Shown here in pieces: positions 26,304-34,580 of a stretch of DNA of 35,439 nt. A program made the position numbers and the translations under genes. Position 1 is the stretch's first letter. Every line of letters starts with the position of its first letter. Below the pieces are notes generated by a model, which was given only the letters and a program-made list of their open reading frames with translations, did not search any database and had not been told where the DNA came from. Source of the DNA: Candidatus Kuenenia stuttgartensis (lineage in GTDB: Bacteria > Planctomycetota > Planctomycetia > Isosphaerales > Isosphaeraceae); the NCBI GenBank assembly GCA_945865635.1, contig CAMBEP010000053.1:1-35439 (forward strand), written 5' to 3'.

Positions 26304-26337
26304 TCCTCCCGCAACTTGATCAGAGGTTGCGGGAGGA
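26304..26337. terminator. 12-bp hairpin between convergent genes
   Basis: TCCTCCCGCAAC (26304-26315) pairs perfectly with GTTGCGGGAGGA (26326-26337) around a 10-base loop. It lies between the PEP-CTERM-like gene end (26264) and the ATP-grasp gene end (26394), so it could serve both strands. No strong T-run follows on either side. Confidence 0.55.
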
Positions 26338-26393
26338 GGATGTTTCATGATTCATTGCGACACACAAGTTGCTGTCGAATCAAACGCTTTGTC

Positions 26394-27449
26394 TTATGTT
26401 CCGGCCTTGAGCCGGTCCACTGTTGCCACAATCTCATCGGCAATCGTTTCCTGGATCCCGTGCTCCATATGCGTGGTGAAGCCTACGCATGAGCAGTTGA
26501 TCTCGCCCAGAACGTACTTGTCCGAGCCGTCCTCGTTGTTGTCCAGCATGAAGTCGGCGGTCCAGATCAAGGGGATCTCATACCCTCCAAGCTTTTGCAT
26601 GATGGTCGGCAAGGTGCCCAGGAACATGTCGACCAGGTGCTGCCACTTGGCCGGCTCGTCGTAGGTGTATTTTGCGCCTGAGAAAAGGGTCGCGGAAAAC
26701 GCGTCGGCCGATTCAGCCGGCTTTTTATGCACCACAAAAATCGGCTTCGGTCCGACCAGCAGGATCCGGATCTCGCCTTCCTTGATTCTGGGCAAAAATC
26801 GCATGTCAACCAGCATTCCGTAATCACCCACAATATACGACTCGCAGAAGGTCATGAAATCGCCGAGCTCACGAAATTCCACATGATTGTCAACGGCCTC
26901 AGTGCACTTGATTTTCGTGTCCAGTGGGAGCGGCTGGCCTTTGGCGAAGCTGCGGTCGTCCACCACGGCCACTCGCCAGATTCCCTCGCCGGTAGAGCCC
27001 CGATTCTGCTTCAAAACACGCTCGCCCAGTGAAAGTGTTACAGGGAAGTGCTCGTGCAGTTCGGATGTTTTGTAATAGGCGTGCGTGTCGGGTGGAACCA
27101 GGCTGGTGTCGCGCAGCTTCACGAGAGCGTCTTTGGCCCCATAGCCGACCATGGCGTCCGGGTGAGGCATTCCCACCACTCCGGCATCGCAAAGCTGGCG
27201 AAGCATTTGGAAATAGCTCGACTCTCCGCCGGGAATTGTTCCTGGATTGATCCGGCTCACATAGGCATCCGCCGTGGCCACCACTTTGTCGAAAATCGCC
27301 GATCGATCGGTGTCGCTGTAAAAAATCACTTCAGCCGTCCAGCCCTTCGGAATAAGGGCATTGATCATCGGCATGGTGTCCTTGCGGTGCCCATCAGGGC
27401 CTTTATCGGTTCCACCTTCAGCCTCGAAGAAGACAACGTGCTTTTTCAT
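26394..27449 (-). CDS. ATP-grasp-type protein, Cj0069-like
   Basis: The start is ATG 27449 (MKKHVVFFE), after CAGGTCC; the frame extends upstream but those 27 residues (basic, no pattern) look untranslated. The 351-residue protein begins with a nucleotide-binding-like FFEAEGGTDKGPDG and continues with ATP-grasp features: LSLGERVLKQNRGSTGEGIW (a Lys and Gly-rich loop), a middle FCESYIVGDYGMLVDMRFLP, and a C-terminal WTADFMLD...YVLGEINCSCVGFTTHMEHG resembling the Mg-binding Glu/Asn segment. From memory this resembles the uncharacterised Cj0069 family. The reaction would be ATP-dependent ligation of a carboxylate to an amine or thiol; the substrates are unknown. It has no co-directional neighbour, so genome context gives no clue. 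Confidence 0.8.
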   Translation of the reverse strand: MKKHVVFFEAEGGTDKGPDGHRKDTMPMINALIPKGWTAEVIFYSDTDRSAIFDKVVATADAYVSRINPGTIPGGESSYFQMLRQLCDAGVVGMPHPDAMVGYGAKDALVKLRDTSLVPPDTHAYYKTSELHEHFPVTLSLGERVLKQNRGSTGEGIWRVAVVDDRSFAKGQPLPLDTKIKCTEAVDNHVEFRELGDFMTFCESYIVGDYGMLVDMRFLPRIKEGEIRILLVGPKPIFVVHKKPAESADAFSATLFSGAKYTYDEPAKWQHLVDMFLGTLPTIMQKLGGYEIPLIWTADFMLDNNEDGSDKYVLGEINCSCVGFTTHMEHGIQETIADEIVATVDRLKAGT

Positions 27450-27699
27450 CGGATTGGACCTGTTTCTATTTCTGATGGGCCTGACGTGTCGAATCGTCGT
27501 GTATTTGAAGACTTTGAACCAGCTTTTCACGCACTATATCCGACCCGGAACCATGCGGCAACAGGCTTCACATGGAATTCATCTTATTTGGATCTGAGGA
27601 AAACCTTTCGTAAGTTCGTAGATTTCCACTCACCGATGCTTTAACCTAGGCAGGATCACCCACGGTTTCCAACCCTCAAAATGCCGGAGCAATCCCACC

Positions 27700-29016
27700 A
27701 TGTCGATGCTGACTCATAAGCGTATCCTGCATACATTCATTGCCCTTTCAGGCTTGTTCTTATCACTGAATCAGGGCGTTTCAGCAACCGCGGCTGAACT
27801 CATGGCCGGGGCCGCCATGCGGGTGATTACGCCTGATCCGTTGCTGCCAGTTTCAGGCGGCTTGGGCGTTCCAAAACCGTCCACCCAGAAAATGGGCGAA
27901 CTGACGGCCCGGGCGGTTGTATTACGAAGCGGCGAGACTTCAGTCGCCATCGTCTCGCTCGACCTCCTTGGTTTCCCAGGCGTTCTGGCCGACCGGGTCA
28001 GAGCCAAAGTCCAGGGCATTCCTGCCATAAATATCATGATCGGTTCAACCCACACCCACAGCGCCCCCGATTGCTACGCCTTTCCCGACGGTAAGGGCGG
28101 CCACACCGGCGATTTGAAATATATCGACCTCGTGGTCAATAAGACGGCTGAAGCCATTAATGATGCCGTTTCCCGGCTGAAACCGGCCGCCCTCAAAATC
28201 AATACCGGCGAGGCCAATGGCCAGATTGCATTCAATTACTACGCGCCTGACCTCTACGACCGTAGAATGTCGGTGATTCAAGCCATTGATCCAGCCTCAA
28301 AAAAGGCTATTGCCACTGTGGTAAATTATGCCATCCATCCGGAAGTGCTTGGTAATGACCGAGGTATTTTAAGCCCCGACTGCATTGGCCCGATGTGCGA
28401 TAAGATTGAAGCCGAAGCGGGTGGAATGGCTTTGTTTATGAACGGAGCACAAGGCGGCATGGTGACGGCCGATAATCGCGACCTGACCAAGGTGCGCGAC
28501 CCCTTGAAAGGCTATTGGGAAGGCAAAGGCACTTGGGAGGAATGCTTGCGGATCGGTCACCTGATGGCCGCTGAGGCCCAGAGGATTGTATTAAGTGCCC
28601 CTGTTCAGAACGATCCTGCGGTTTTTTGTGATACGATTCAAGTTAAATTCCCTGTCGATTCGCCCGTCATGTGGGCTGTGATCACAGGCTCTCCCCTGAA
28701 ATATCCGCATAACGACGACCATACGATCAGTGCTCAGGTCAATCTGGTAAACCTCGGAAACAGCCAGATTCTGACCATCCCCGGCGAAGCCCTGCCCAAT
28801 ATCGGGTTCTATCTCAAGCGCAAGATGAGCGGTAAGAATAACCTCCTGTTTGGCCTGACCAATGAAGCGTTTGGGTATATCCTGACCAAGGTCGATTTCA
28901 AGAGCTTTCCGCGTTATGACTACGTCTCGAGAACTTCGCTTGGCGAAATGACGGGCGAGATTCTGATCGAGAAGTCGCTCGAATTTGTCAATAAATCACC
29001 CAAGCCTTCAAAGTAA
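27700..29016 (+). CDS. Neutral/alkaline ceramidase-like secreted protein 1
   Basis: The 438-residue protein has a signal peptide (hydrophobic 10-24, cut near SATAA) and resembles the N-terminal domain of neutral/alkaline non-lysosomal ceramidases. Seen: VITPDPLLPVSGGLG near the mature N-terminus, the zinc-binding IGSTHTHSAPD with H118 and H120, and NYAIHPEVLG with another His. FMNGAQGGM corresponds to the catalytic Ser/Gly segment by position only. In many planctomycetes this family is annotated without a proven ceramidase activity, so the true substrate may be another amide or ester. A second member follows 13 bases downstream, implying an operon. No clear ribosome-binding motif precedes ATG 27700. 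Confidence 0.85.
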   Translation: MSMLTHKRILHTFIALSGLFLSLNQGVSATAAELMAGAAMRVITPDPLLPVSGGLGVPKPSTQKMGELTARAVVLRSGETSVAIVSLDLLGFPGVLADRVRAKVQGIPAINIMIGSTHTHSAPDCYAFPDGKGGHTGDLKYIDLVVNKTAEAINDAVSRLKPAALKINTGEANGQIAFNYYAPDLYDRRMSVIQAIDPASKKAIATVVNYAIHPEVLGNDRGILSPDCIGPMCDKIEAEAGGMALFMNGAQGGMVTADNRDLTKVRDPLKGYWEGKGTWEECLRIGHLMAAEAQRIVLSAPVQNDPAVFCDTIQVKFPVDSPVMWAVITGSPLKYPHNDDHTISAQVNLVNLGNSQILTIPGEALPNIGFYLKRKMSGKNNLLFGLTNEAFGYILTKVDFKSFPRYDYVSRTSLGEMTGEILIEKSLEFVNKSPKPSK

Positions 29017-29029
29017 AGGATAAGCCAGA

Positions 29030-31147
29030 ATGAAATACAATCGCATTGCAATCGTTGCCGGGTTGGGGATTCTGGCCATGGCCGGATTCGTGGGAAATGC
29101 AAACGCAGGCCCTTTGCGAGCCGGTGTGGCATCGGTGGATGTCTCTCCAACCAAGTTTCCGGTGATTGTCAATGGAGGGTTCCTCGCTGACAAGGCCGAT
29201 AAAGTCCTCGACAGGCTTTATGCCCGAACCGTAGTACTTGATGATGGCTCCCAGCCGATTGCAATCACGGTGGTTGATAGCTGCATGATGCCCCGGGATA
29301 TGCTCGACAAGGCCAAGGCCGATGCCGCCAGATCGACCGGTATCGCGGTGGAACGCATGCTCATATCAGCAACCCACACGCATACTGCCCCCAGCACAAT
29401 GGGGACGCTTGGAACTCCGCCTGATCCGGATTATGTCGCCATGCTCCCGGGGCTGATTACTGAGAGTATCGTCAAGGCTCATCGCAACCTGCAGCCTGCT
29501 AAAATCGGCTGGACGGTGGTGGAAGATTTTGATCATACGCACACCCGTCGCTGGATTCGCAGGCCCGACAAGATGATCAAAGACCCGTTTGGGGTGGTCA
29601 ACGTGCGTGCCAATATGCACCCTGGCTATTTAAATCCGGATGTAATCGGGCCATCAGGGCCAGTGGATCCTGCCCTTTCGCTGATTTCAATTCAATCCGA
29701 TTCAGGCAAGCCATTGGCTGTATTTGCCAACTATTCCATGCATTATTTCGGCACGAGACCGGTTTCAGCCGATTATTTTGGGATGTTTTCAGCGAAGATT
29801 GCTCAAAAACTGGGTGCGAAAGATGGAGACGGATTTGTCGGGATCATGTCGCAGGGCACCAGTGGAGACCAGCACTGGATGGACTATGGGAAGGCCAAGA
29901 CCGACATCACCATCCAAGCCTATGCAGAGGAATTGGCGAAGCGTGCATTTGAAGCGCTGGGGCAGGTGAAATATAAGTCTGAAGTGCCGATTGCAATGGC
30001 TCAGGCGACATTAAAACTGACCCGCCGCCTGCCGGATGCAAAGCGGCTGGAATGGGCCCACGATATAAAGGCCAAAATGACCAAGCCTGTTCCAAAGGAT
30101 GTGGGCGAGGTCTATGCCTGCGAAGCGATTGAACTTGACGCCAATCCAAACCGCGAGCTGATCCTGCAGGCTGTGAGCATTGGAGAGCTGGCCCTGACGG
30201 CTATTCCCAACGAGGTTTATGCCATCACAGGGCTGAAACTCAAGGCCATGAGCCCGTTTAAAACTACGGTAAATATCGAGCTTGCCAACGGTGCGGAGGG
30301 CTATATTCCGCCTCCTGAACAGCACAAACTGGGTGGATACACCACCTGGCCGGCCCGCACGGCGGCATTGGAGGTGATGGCTGAGCCGAAGATTGTCGAG
30401 ACTCTTTTGACTCTGCTGGAGAAGGTGGCCGGCAAGCCGCGCCGGGAGATGCATCCGGGGCAGGGTGAATATGCCCGGAAGGTGCTTGAAATGAAGCCTT
30501 TGGCTTATTGGAATATGAATGAGATTGCAGGTAAGAAGGTGAGTGATGTCACAGGGCACGATCATCAGGGGCAGTTTGAGGATGGAGTTGCATTGTATTT
30601 GAACGGGCCTAATTCAAAAGAATTGGCGGATTCAGGGCATGTCAATCGGTCCGCCCACTTTGCGGGGGGCCGGATGAAGGCCAATGTAGGTGTGAGTGGC
30701 TCAAATCAAAGTGTTTCATTATGGTTCTGGAATGGTATGCCAACCGATGCCAGGCCCATATCCGGCCATCTTTTTGAGACCCCGGCGGGTGATACGATTG
30801 CAATTGGTGGGGCTGGAAATTCGCCTGGAAGGTTGATTGTGGGCCATGGAGATGCGACGAATTTGGTAGGAAGGTCGCAAATCGCCAACAGATCATGGAA
30901 TCATCTGATATTTGTGCGTCAGGGCGGGAAGGTGATGGTGTATCTCAATGGTCAGTTGGAAGTGGAGGGCGAGCTTAATGCAACTGTGGCACAGTCCTCG
31001 GAAAAAGCTATCTACATCGGTGGAAGGGCCAATGGCCAGACGAGTTTTGAAGGCAAGCTGGATGAAGTGGCGATTTTTGATCGTGCCCTGACCGCTCAGG
31101 AGGTCAGCCAACACTTCCAGAATGCAGGGCAGGTTGGTCAGGAATGA
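29030..31147 (+). CDS. Ceramidase-like secreted protein 2 with C-terminal LamG-type domain
   Basis: The start is ATG 29030, 13 bases after the upstream stop, with AAAGGATAAG as ribosome site. The 705-residue product has a clear signal peptide (IAIVAGLGILAMAGFVGNANA) and the same catalytic-domain motifs as its neighbour: ISATHTHTAPS with H116 and H118, NYSMHYFG, and GIMSQGTSGDQHW. The C-terminal ~200 residues (from about 505) form a concanavalin/LamG-type sandwich: LAYWNMNEIAGKKVSD, SQIANRSWNHLIFVRQGG, VMVYLNGQLEVEG, and the closing KLDEVAIFDRALTAQEVSQHF. This domain commonly binds glycans or surfaces, so the pair may act together on an outer-surface amphiphile. Substrate unproven. Confidence 0.87.
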   Translation: MKYNRIAIVAGLGILAMAGFVGNANAGPLRAGVASVDVSPTKFPVIVNGGFLADKADKVLDRLYARTVVLDDGSQPIAITVVDSCMMPRDMLDKAKADAARSTGIAVERMLISATHTHTAPSTMGTLGTPPDPDYVAMLPGLITESIVKAHRNLQPAKIGWTVVEDFDHTHTRRWIRRPDKMIKDPFGVVNVRANMHPGYLNPDVIGPSGPVDPALSLISIQSDSGKPLAVFANYSMHYFGTRPVSADYFGMFSAKIAQKLGAKDGDGFVGIMSQGTSGDQHWMDYGKAKTDITIQAYAEELAKRAFEALGQVKYKSEVPIAMAQATLKLTRRLPDAKRLEWAHDIKAKMTKPVPKDVGEVYACEAIELDANPNRELILQAVSIGELALTAIPNEVYAITGLKLKAMSPFKTTVNIELANGAEGYIPPPEQHKLGGYTTWPARTAALEVMAEPKIVETLLTLLEKVAGKPRREMHPGQGEYARKVLEMKPLAYWNMNEIAGKKVSDVTGHDHQGQFEDGVALYLNGPNSKELADSGHVNRSAHFAGGRMKANVGVSGSNQSVSLWFWNGMPTDARPISGHLFETPAGDTIAIGGAGNSPGRLIVGHGDATNLVGRSQIANRSWNHLIFVRQGGKVMVYLNGQLEVEGELNATVAQSSEKAIYIGGRANGQTSFEGKLDEVAIFDRALTAQEVSQHFQNAGQVGQE

Positions 31148-31194
31148 ACGAGGCAACGGTCGAATTGCGACCAAGAATTCTGCAGTTGAACCAT

Positions 31195-31887
31195 TCAAGG
31201 GGCCGCCTTCCGCTGCGCCAGGTCGGCGACACATTCCTGCCAGAGCTCGTCGGCGGTTTTGCCGGTCACGGTTTGAAAGGCTTCCAGCTTAAAGGTGCCT
31301 TCCTGCATGAGCCTGTGGAGTTTGTCGACCGTGCCCGGGTGCTTTTCGTCCAGCCACTGCAGGAAACGGGCCGTAATGCGATAACTGTTGCGATAGCTTT
31401 GCTTCTGAGTCAATCGGGCGGGCAGGGACCAGCCGGGCTGCACCTTGGGGCCGTAGATGAGGCGGGCGTAGTCGGCAATTCCTTCGGTCATCCATGAAGG
31501 ACCGTTGGGAGGATAGGCCTGCACGGCGTGGGTCAGTTCGTGTGTGAGCAGGGCCACGTCCTCAGGGTGCTGCGTCAGCCATTCCACACTCACATGAATT
31601 TCGGCGCCGCTGCAATAGGCGGGCACCGTCAGGCCCTTGTCAAAAACGAGTCGAATGTGGCGTGGAGCAGACCTATCAGGCTTCTCGAATCGCTCAATCA
31701 GTCGTGGGTATGACTCATAAAACAGAGCGGTCAACTGGCCAGCCACAGGGGCCATCAGGGGCGAGACCTCACCTGAGATCGTCAGGCTGACTGACTCTTG
31801 AGCGGCCATGCCCCATTGGCCTGTACAGAAGCCGATCAGACTTGCTGCCATGGCCCACTTCACTGACCATTTTGACATGAGAAACAT
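31195..31887 (-). CDS. Secreted basic-secretory-protein-type (HExxH) metallopeptidase
   Basis: The 230-residue protein has a signal peptide (MAASLIGFCTGQWGMAA) and starts at ATG 31887 or ATG 31878. The motif HELTH (116-120) with SWMTEGIADYARL (E135 as third ligand) is characteristic of the plant/bacterial basic secretory protein peptidase family. IRLVFDKGLTVPAYCSGAEIHVSVEWL precedes it as a strand pair, and the C-terminal helices (ITARFLQWLDEKHPGTVDKLHRL) fit the family. Activity is inferred from the intact zinc motif only. Convergent with the LamG-bearing ceramidase gene, 47 bases apart. Confidence 0.87.
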   Translation of the reverse strand: MFLMSKWSVKWAMAASLIGFCTGQWGMAAQESVSLTISGEVSPLMAPVAGQLTALFYESYPRLIERFEKPDRSAPRHIRLVFDKGLTVPAYCSGAEIHVSVEWLTQHPEDVALLTHELTHAVQAYPPNGPSWMTEGIADYARLIYGPKVQPGWSLPARLTQKQSYRNSYRITARFLQWLDEKHPGTVDKLHRLMQEGTFKLEAFQTVTGKTADELWQECVADLAQRKAAP

Positions 31888-32030
31888 CAGAGAACCCCTT
31901 CAATTTCCGTTGATTGCCAGTACAGTGAAACGCTTGTGAGCTTAGTATATCAAAAATGAATCTTGCATGGTTTGCCAAGAATTTCCGGGAATAGCATAAG
32001 TCGAAAACCGTTCTAGCCCTAAAACAATCT
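31888..32030. other. Upstream region of the metallopeptidase gene
   Basis: No gene is seen. The AT-rich part near 31940-31970 would be the promoter region for the left-going metallopeptidase gene, but no convincing box pair was found. Confidence 0.3.
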
Positions 32031-32428
32031 AAGCCCGATGCCCTAATCGGGATCGTACAACAAAAAGTCCAGGAGAGTTCAAATCTACAGTGCCCCCTGA
32101 TCGCGCGAGCCACGTCAGGGGACGTGGCCTACATTGTTGAATTCAAACGAAAACCCCGAGAATGTCGGCCCGATGCCCTCATCGGGCGCGTACAACAAAT
32201 AAACCCTGATAATCCGAATTCATTCAAAAACGCCAGGCCCCCTGATCGCGCGAGCCACGTCAGGGGACGTGGCCTACATTCGCATATTCAAACGAAAAAC
32301 CCCGAAATGTCGGCCCGATGCCCTCATCGGGCGCGCACAACAATTAAACCCCGCCAATCTGAATTAATCTCCGCCCCCAGGCCACCTGATCGCGCGAGCC
32401 ACGTCAGGGGACGCGGCCTACATTGGCC
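32031..32428. repeat. Tandem array of two alternating palindromic modules
   Basis: Three units alternate two hairpin modules with period about 135-145 bases. Module A has stem GCCCGATG-CCCT-CATCGGGC, at 32033-32052 (variant), 32168-32187 and 32313-32332, each followed by a GTACAACAA-like tail. Module B runs CCCCTGATCGCGCGAGCC onward to ACGTCAGGGGACGTGGCC, at about 32093-32134, 32238-32279 and 32382-32423. In B, TCAGGGG can pair with CCCCTGA, or the overlapping CCACGTC can pair with GACGTGG; these two folds exclude each other. Spacers between modules are divergent and AT-rich. Copies 2 and 3 are nearly identical, copy 1 less so. No genes are inside; frames across it are repeat artefacts. Confidence 0.9.
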
Positions 32429-32467
32429 TATTTAATCGCCCATATGACATCCCACGACTTTCGCATA

Positions 32468-32617
32468 TTAAACCGAAAAAAACCGCAATCGACATGCGAT
32501 CGGTGGCAGAAAGCCCATCAGAAAGAGAAGGGCCAGGGCAAGCAGGCAAAAGCCGAAGTGAGGGTAGAATTTTGATAACGTCATGAAATCGTAATGAGTT
32601 GTAGTGAACAGGGGCAT
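32468..32617 (-). CDS. Small membrane protein (49 aa)
   Basis: ATG 32617 is preceded by CTTGAGGATT, a good ribosome site about seven bases away, and the frame closes at TAA 32468-32470. The product, 49 residues, has a polar N-terminus (PLFTTTHYDFMTLSKF), one strong hydrophobic helix (GFCLLALALLFLMGFL) and a basic end (CRLRFFSV). I do not recognise it. The clear ribosome site and a textbook helix with positive C-terminus support a real gene; shortness is the main doubt. It lies directly after the hairpin array. Confidence 0.5.
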   Translation of the reverse strand: MPLFTTTHYDFMTLSKFYPHFGFCLLALALLFLMGFLPPIACRLRFFSV

Positions 32618-32760
32618 GGGCAATCCTCAAGGGAAATGCGACTCTGTCATATTTTCATAATCGTGACATGGAACCAACGGCCCTGAAAATACGAATCGAA
32701 TCGGTCAAGATCGGTTGACGTGGAATGGCTTGCAGCGGATTTTTTGGGTATTCTATGCGA

Positions 32761-33471
32761 ATGAACCAGAATCCATCCATGAATATCACGGTGCTGTTTT
32801 TCGCGTCTGTCCGCCAGGCTGTGGGGCAGGCGGAATTGCGGCTTGAGATGGCGAAAGAAGCGACGATTGACGACCTGAGGCATGAGCTACAGGCTCTCTA
32901 TCCAGCCACTGAGCGGCTGCTTGGTCATGCCCGATGGGCGGTGAATGAGGCGTTTGTCGAGCTGGATCAGAGGCTGGAGGGTGGGGACACGGTGGCGGTG
33001 ATCATGCCTGTGAGTGGTGGTAGTGGAGAGCCACAGGTTGGGCCGCCCGAGCTTCTGATTGCCGAACTGACCAGCGACGAGATCGACTCTCAGGGGCTGG
33101 TCAAGCGTGTGAGTTCGCCCATGTGTGGCGCGATTTGTCTGTTTCTGGGTACAGTGCGTGAATTTACGCAGGATCAGCAGACGGTGGAGCTGGTTTATGA
33201 GGCGTATCCGGAGATGGCCCTGAAGCAGTTGAGGGCGATTCTGGACGAGGCATGCACACGCTGGCCGATCCCCCGACTGGGGGTGATTCACAGGCTGGGG
33301 CTGGTGGGGCTGGGCGAGGCGAGCATTGCCGTGGCTGTGGCGACTCCGCACCGGGGCGAGAGCTTCGAGTCGTGCGAGTGGATCATGAACGAGATCAAAA
33401 AACGGGTCCCGATCTGGAAGCAGGAGCATTGGATTGACGGCCGAACGGAATGGGTGCATCCAGCCAGCTGA
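32761..33471 (+). CDS. MoaD-MoaE fusion (molybdopterin synthase, both subunits)
   Basis: The conserved part begins MNITVLFFASVRQAVG (ATG 32779); I place the start at ATG 32761, with ATG 32725 also possible. Numbering from 32779: residues 1-81 are a MoaD/ThiS ubiquitin-like fold ending PVSGG (Gly80-Gly81), then a short linker, then MoaE from about residue 92. MoaE shows FLGTVREFTQDQ, YEAYPEMALKQL, HRLGLVGLGEASIAVAV, HRGESFESCEWIMNEIKKRVPIWK, the last with catalytic-type lysines. Molybdopterin synthase adds two sulfurs to precursor Z, using MoaD C-terminal thiocarboxylate. Here the Gly-Gly is internal, as in mycobacterial MoaX, so cleavage after it would be needed. No ribosome site is obvious. 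Confidence 0.92.
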   Translation: MNQNPSMNITVLFFASVRQAVGQAELRLEMAKEATIDDLRHELQALYPATERLLGHARWAVNEAFVELDQRLEGGDTVAVIMPVSGGSGEPQVGPPELLIAELTSDEIDSQGLVKRVSSPMCGAICLFLGTVREFTQDQQTVELVYEAYPEMALKQLRAILDEACTRWPIPRLGVIHRLGLVGLGEASIAVAVATPHRGESFESCEWIMNEIKKRVPIWKQEHWIDGRTEWVHPAS

Positions 33472-33507
33472 TAGAGAGAGAATGTGTGAAGGGCACGGCC
33501 GGATGTC

Positions 33508-34539
33508 TTAATAGGCTCCAGGGTCGATCACTTCACCGCCGTTGCGCGTGGCGAGTTTTTGCCAGACTCCGGATTTGCCTTCGTTTTCCGTAGAATCAAT
33601 GGTTTCTTTGATGAACCGGACCGAGCCATCGCCCATGAGGACATTGACACCGCCGGGGTGGAGGCTGGAGGCTGTCCAGACCCATGCTGGGGCGTTCCAA
33701 CTGCCGACAGTTTTGTACATGTTCGGTGGGCCATCGGCCACATAAAGCGTATCGCCGATATCTCCGAAGAACCAAAGTCCATAGTGCTCGCCCAGGTCGT
33801 TGGTCACGAAACTTTTCGTTCCGGAAAGGATGGTGAACGACTTTTCGGCGACTACCATGGTTTTGCTCAACCCGTCGGTGACCGAGGCCAGGCTGATGTT
33901 GGGAAGGTCGTTCATGCAGCCGTTGGATTTGGCCGCCTTGGCGGGATCGACCTGGCAACGATAGCTGGGGTTTTGCCATGCCGCGATATAATGCGATGCA
34001 AGGCAGGCAGCGTAGCTTGAGCAGAAGACTGGTGTGGCGGGGTCGTCCAGCATGTTGTAATCGGGGAGATGTCGATTGACAAAACCGTCACGGACACGGC
34101 CTGCCAGATAGTCGCTTGGGCATGCGTAGGTGGAAACAACCTGGCCCCGTGCGGTCAGTTGATCCGGGCCCAGAATGGAAAGTTGGTGATTGATGGAATC
34201 GTATAATGGTTTCTGTTCGATCCAGGGCAGCAATACAACCAGGTAACTGCGATCGATTGGTCCGGCGCATGGTACATCTTTTAAATAGACGTATCGGGAA
34301 TCTTGCGAGAAGATTCGTCCCTGGGGAAAGACATTCGTTGTGTTGGAATAGTTTGCCAGGGCAATTCCGAGTTGTTTCATGTTGTTTTGACATTGAACGC
34401 GTCTTGAGGCTTCGCGGGCGGATTGAACCGCAGGCAATAGCAAAGCGGTCAACATGCCGATAATGGCAATGGCGACCAGCATTTCAATGAGCGTGAAGGC
34501 ACGTCTGAATTTTTTCGCCGGTGGATTGGTTCGCCTCAT
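33508..34539 (-). CDS. DUF1559 protein with prepilin-type N-terminus
   Basis: The start ATG 34539 has GGAGAG eight bases upstream, better than a TTG at 34584 that would overlap the preceding stop. The 343-residue protein carries a basic leader (RRTNPPAKKFRR) and the cleavage/methylation motif AFTLIEMLVAIAIIGML, then the family stretch SAREASRRVQCQNNMKQLG, and near the C-terminus VNVLMGDGSVRFIKETID, the DG motif. It lies 41 bases downstream of the next gene and in the same direction, so the two probably share a transcript. Pilin-like, exported; the function of DUF1559 proteins is not established. Confidence 0.93.
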   Translation of the reverse strand: MRRTNPPAKKFRRAFTLIEMLVAIAIIGMLTALLLPAVQSAREASRRVQCQNNMKQLGIALANYSNTTNVFPQGRIFSQDSRYVYLKDVPCAGPIDRSYLVVLLPWIEQKPLYDSINHQLSILGPDQLTARGQVVSTYACPSDYLAGRVRDGFVNRHLPDYNMLDDPATPVFCSSYAACLASHYIAAWQNPSYRCQVDPAKAAKSNGCMNDLPNISLASVTDGLSKTMVVAEKSFTILSGTKSFVTNDLGEHYGLWFFGDIGDTLYVADGPPNMYKTVGSWNAPAWVWTASSLHPGGVNVLMGDGSVRFIKETIDSTENEGKSGVWQKLATRNGGEVIDPGAY

Positions 34540-34580
34540 CGCAGACTCTCCAGTTTCAGGAGCATTGTTCGCCCCATGTG

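Noticed and set aside
32031..32428. CRISPR array
   Set aside because: Units are ~140 bases with two different palindromes and no short unique spacers or cas genes nearby.
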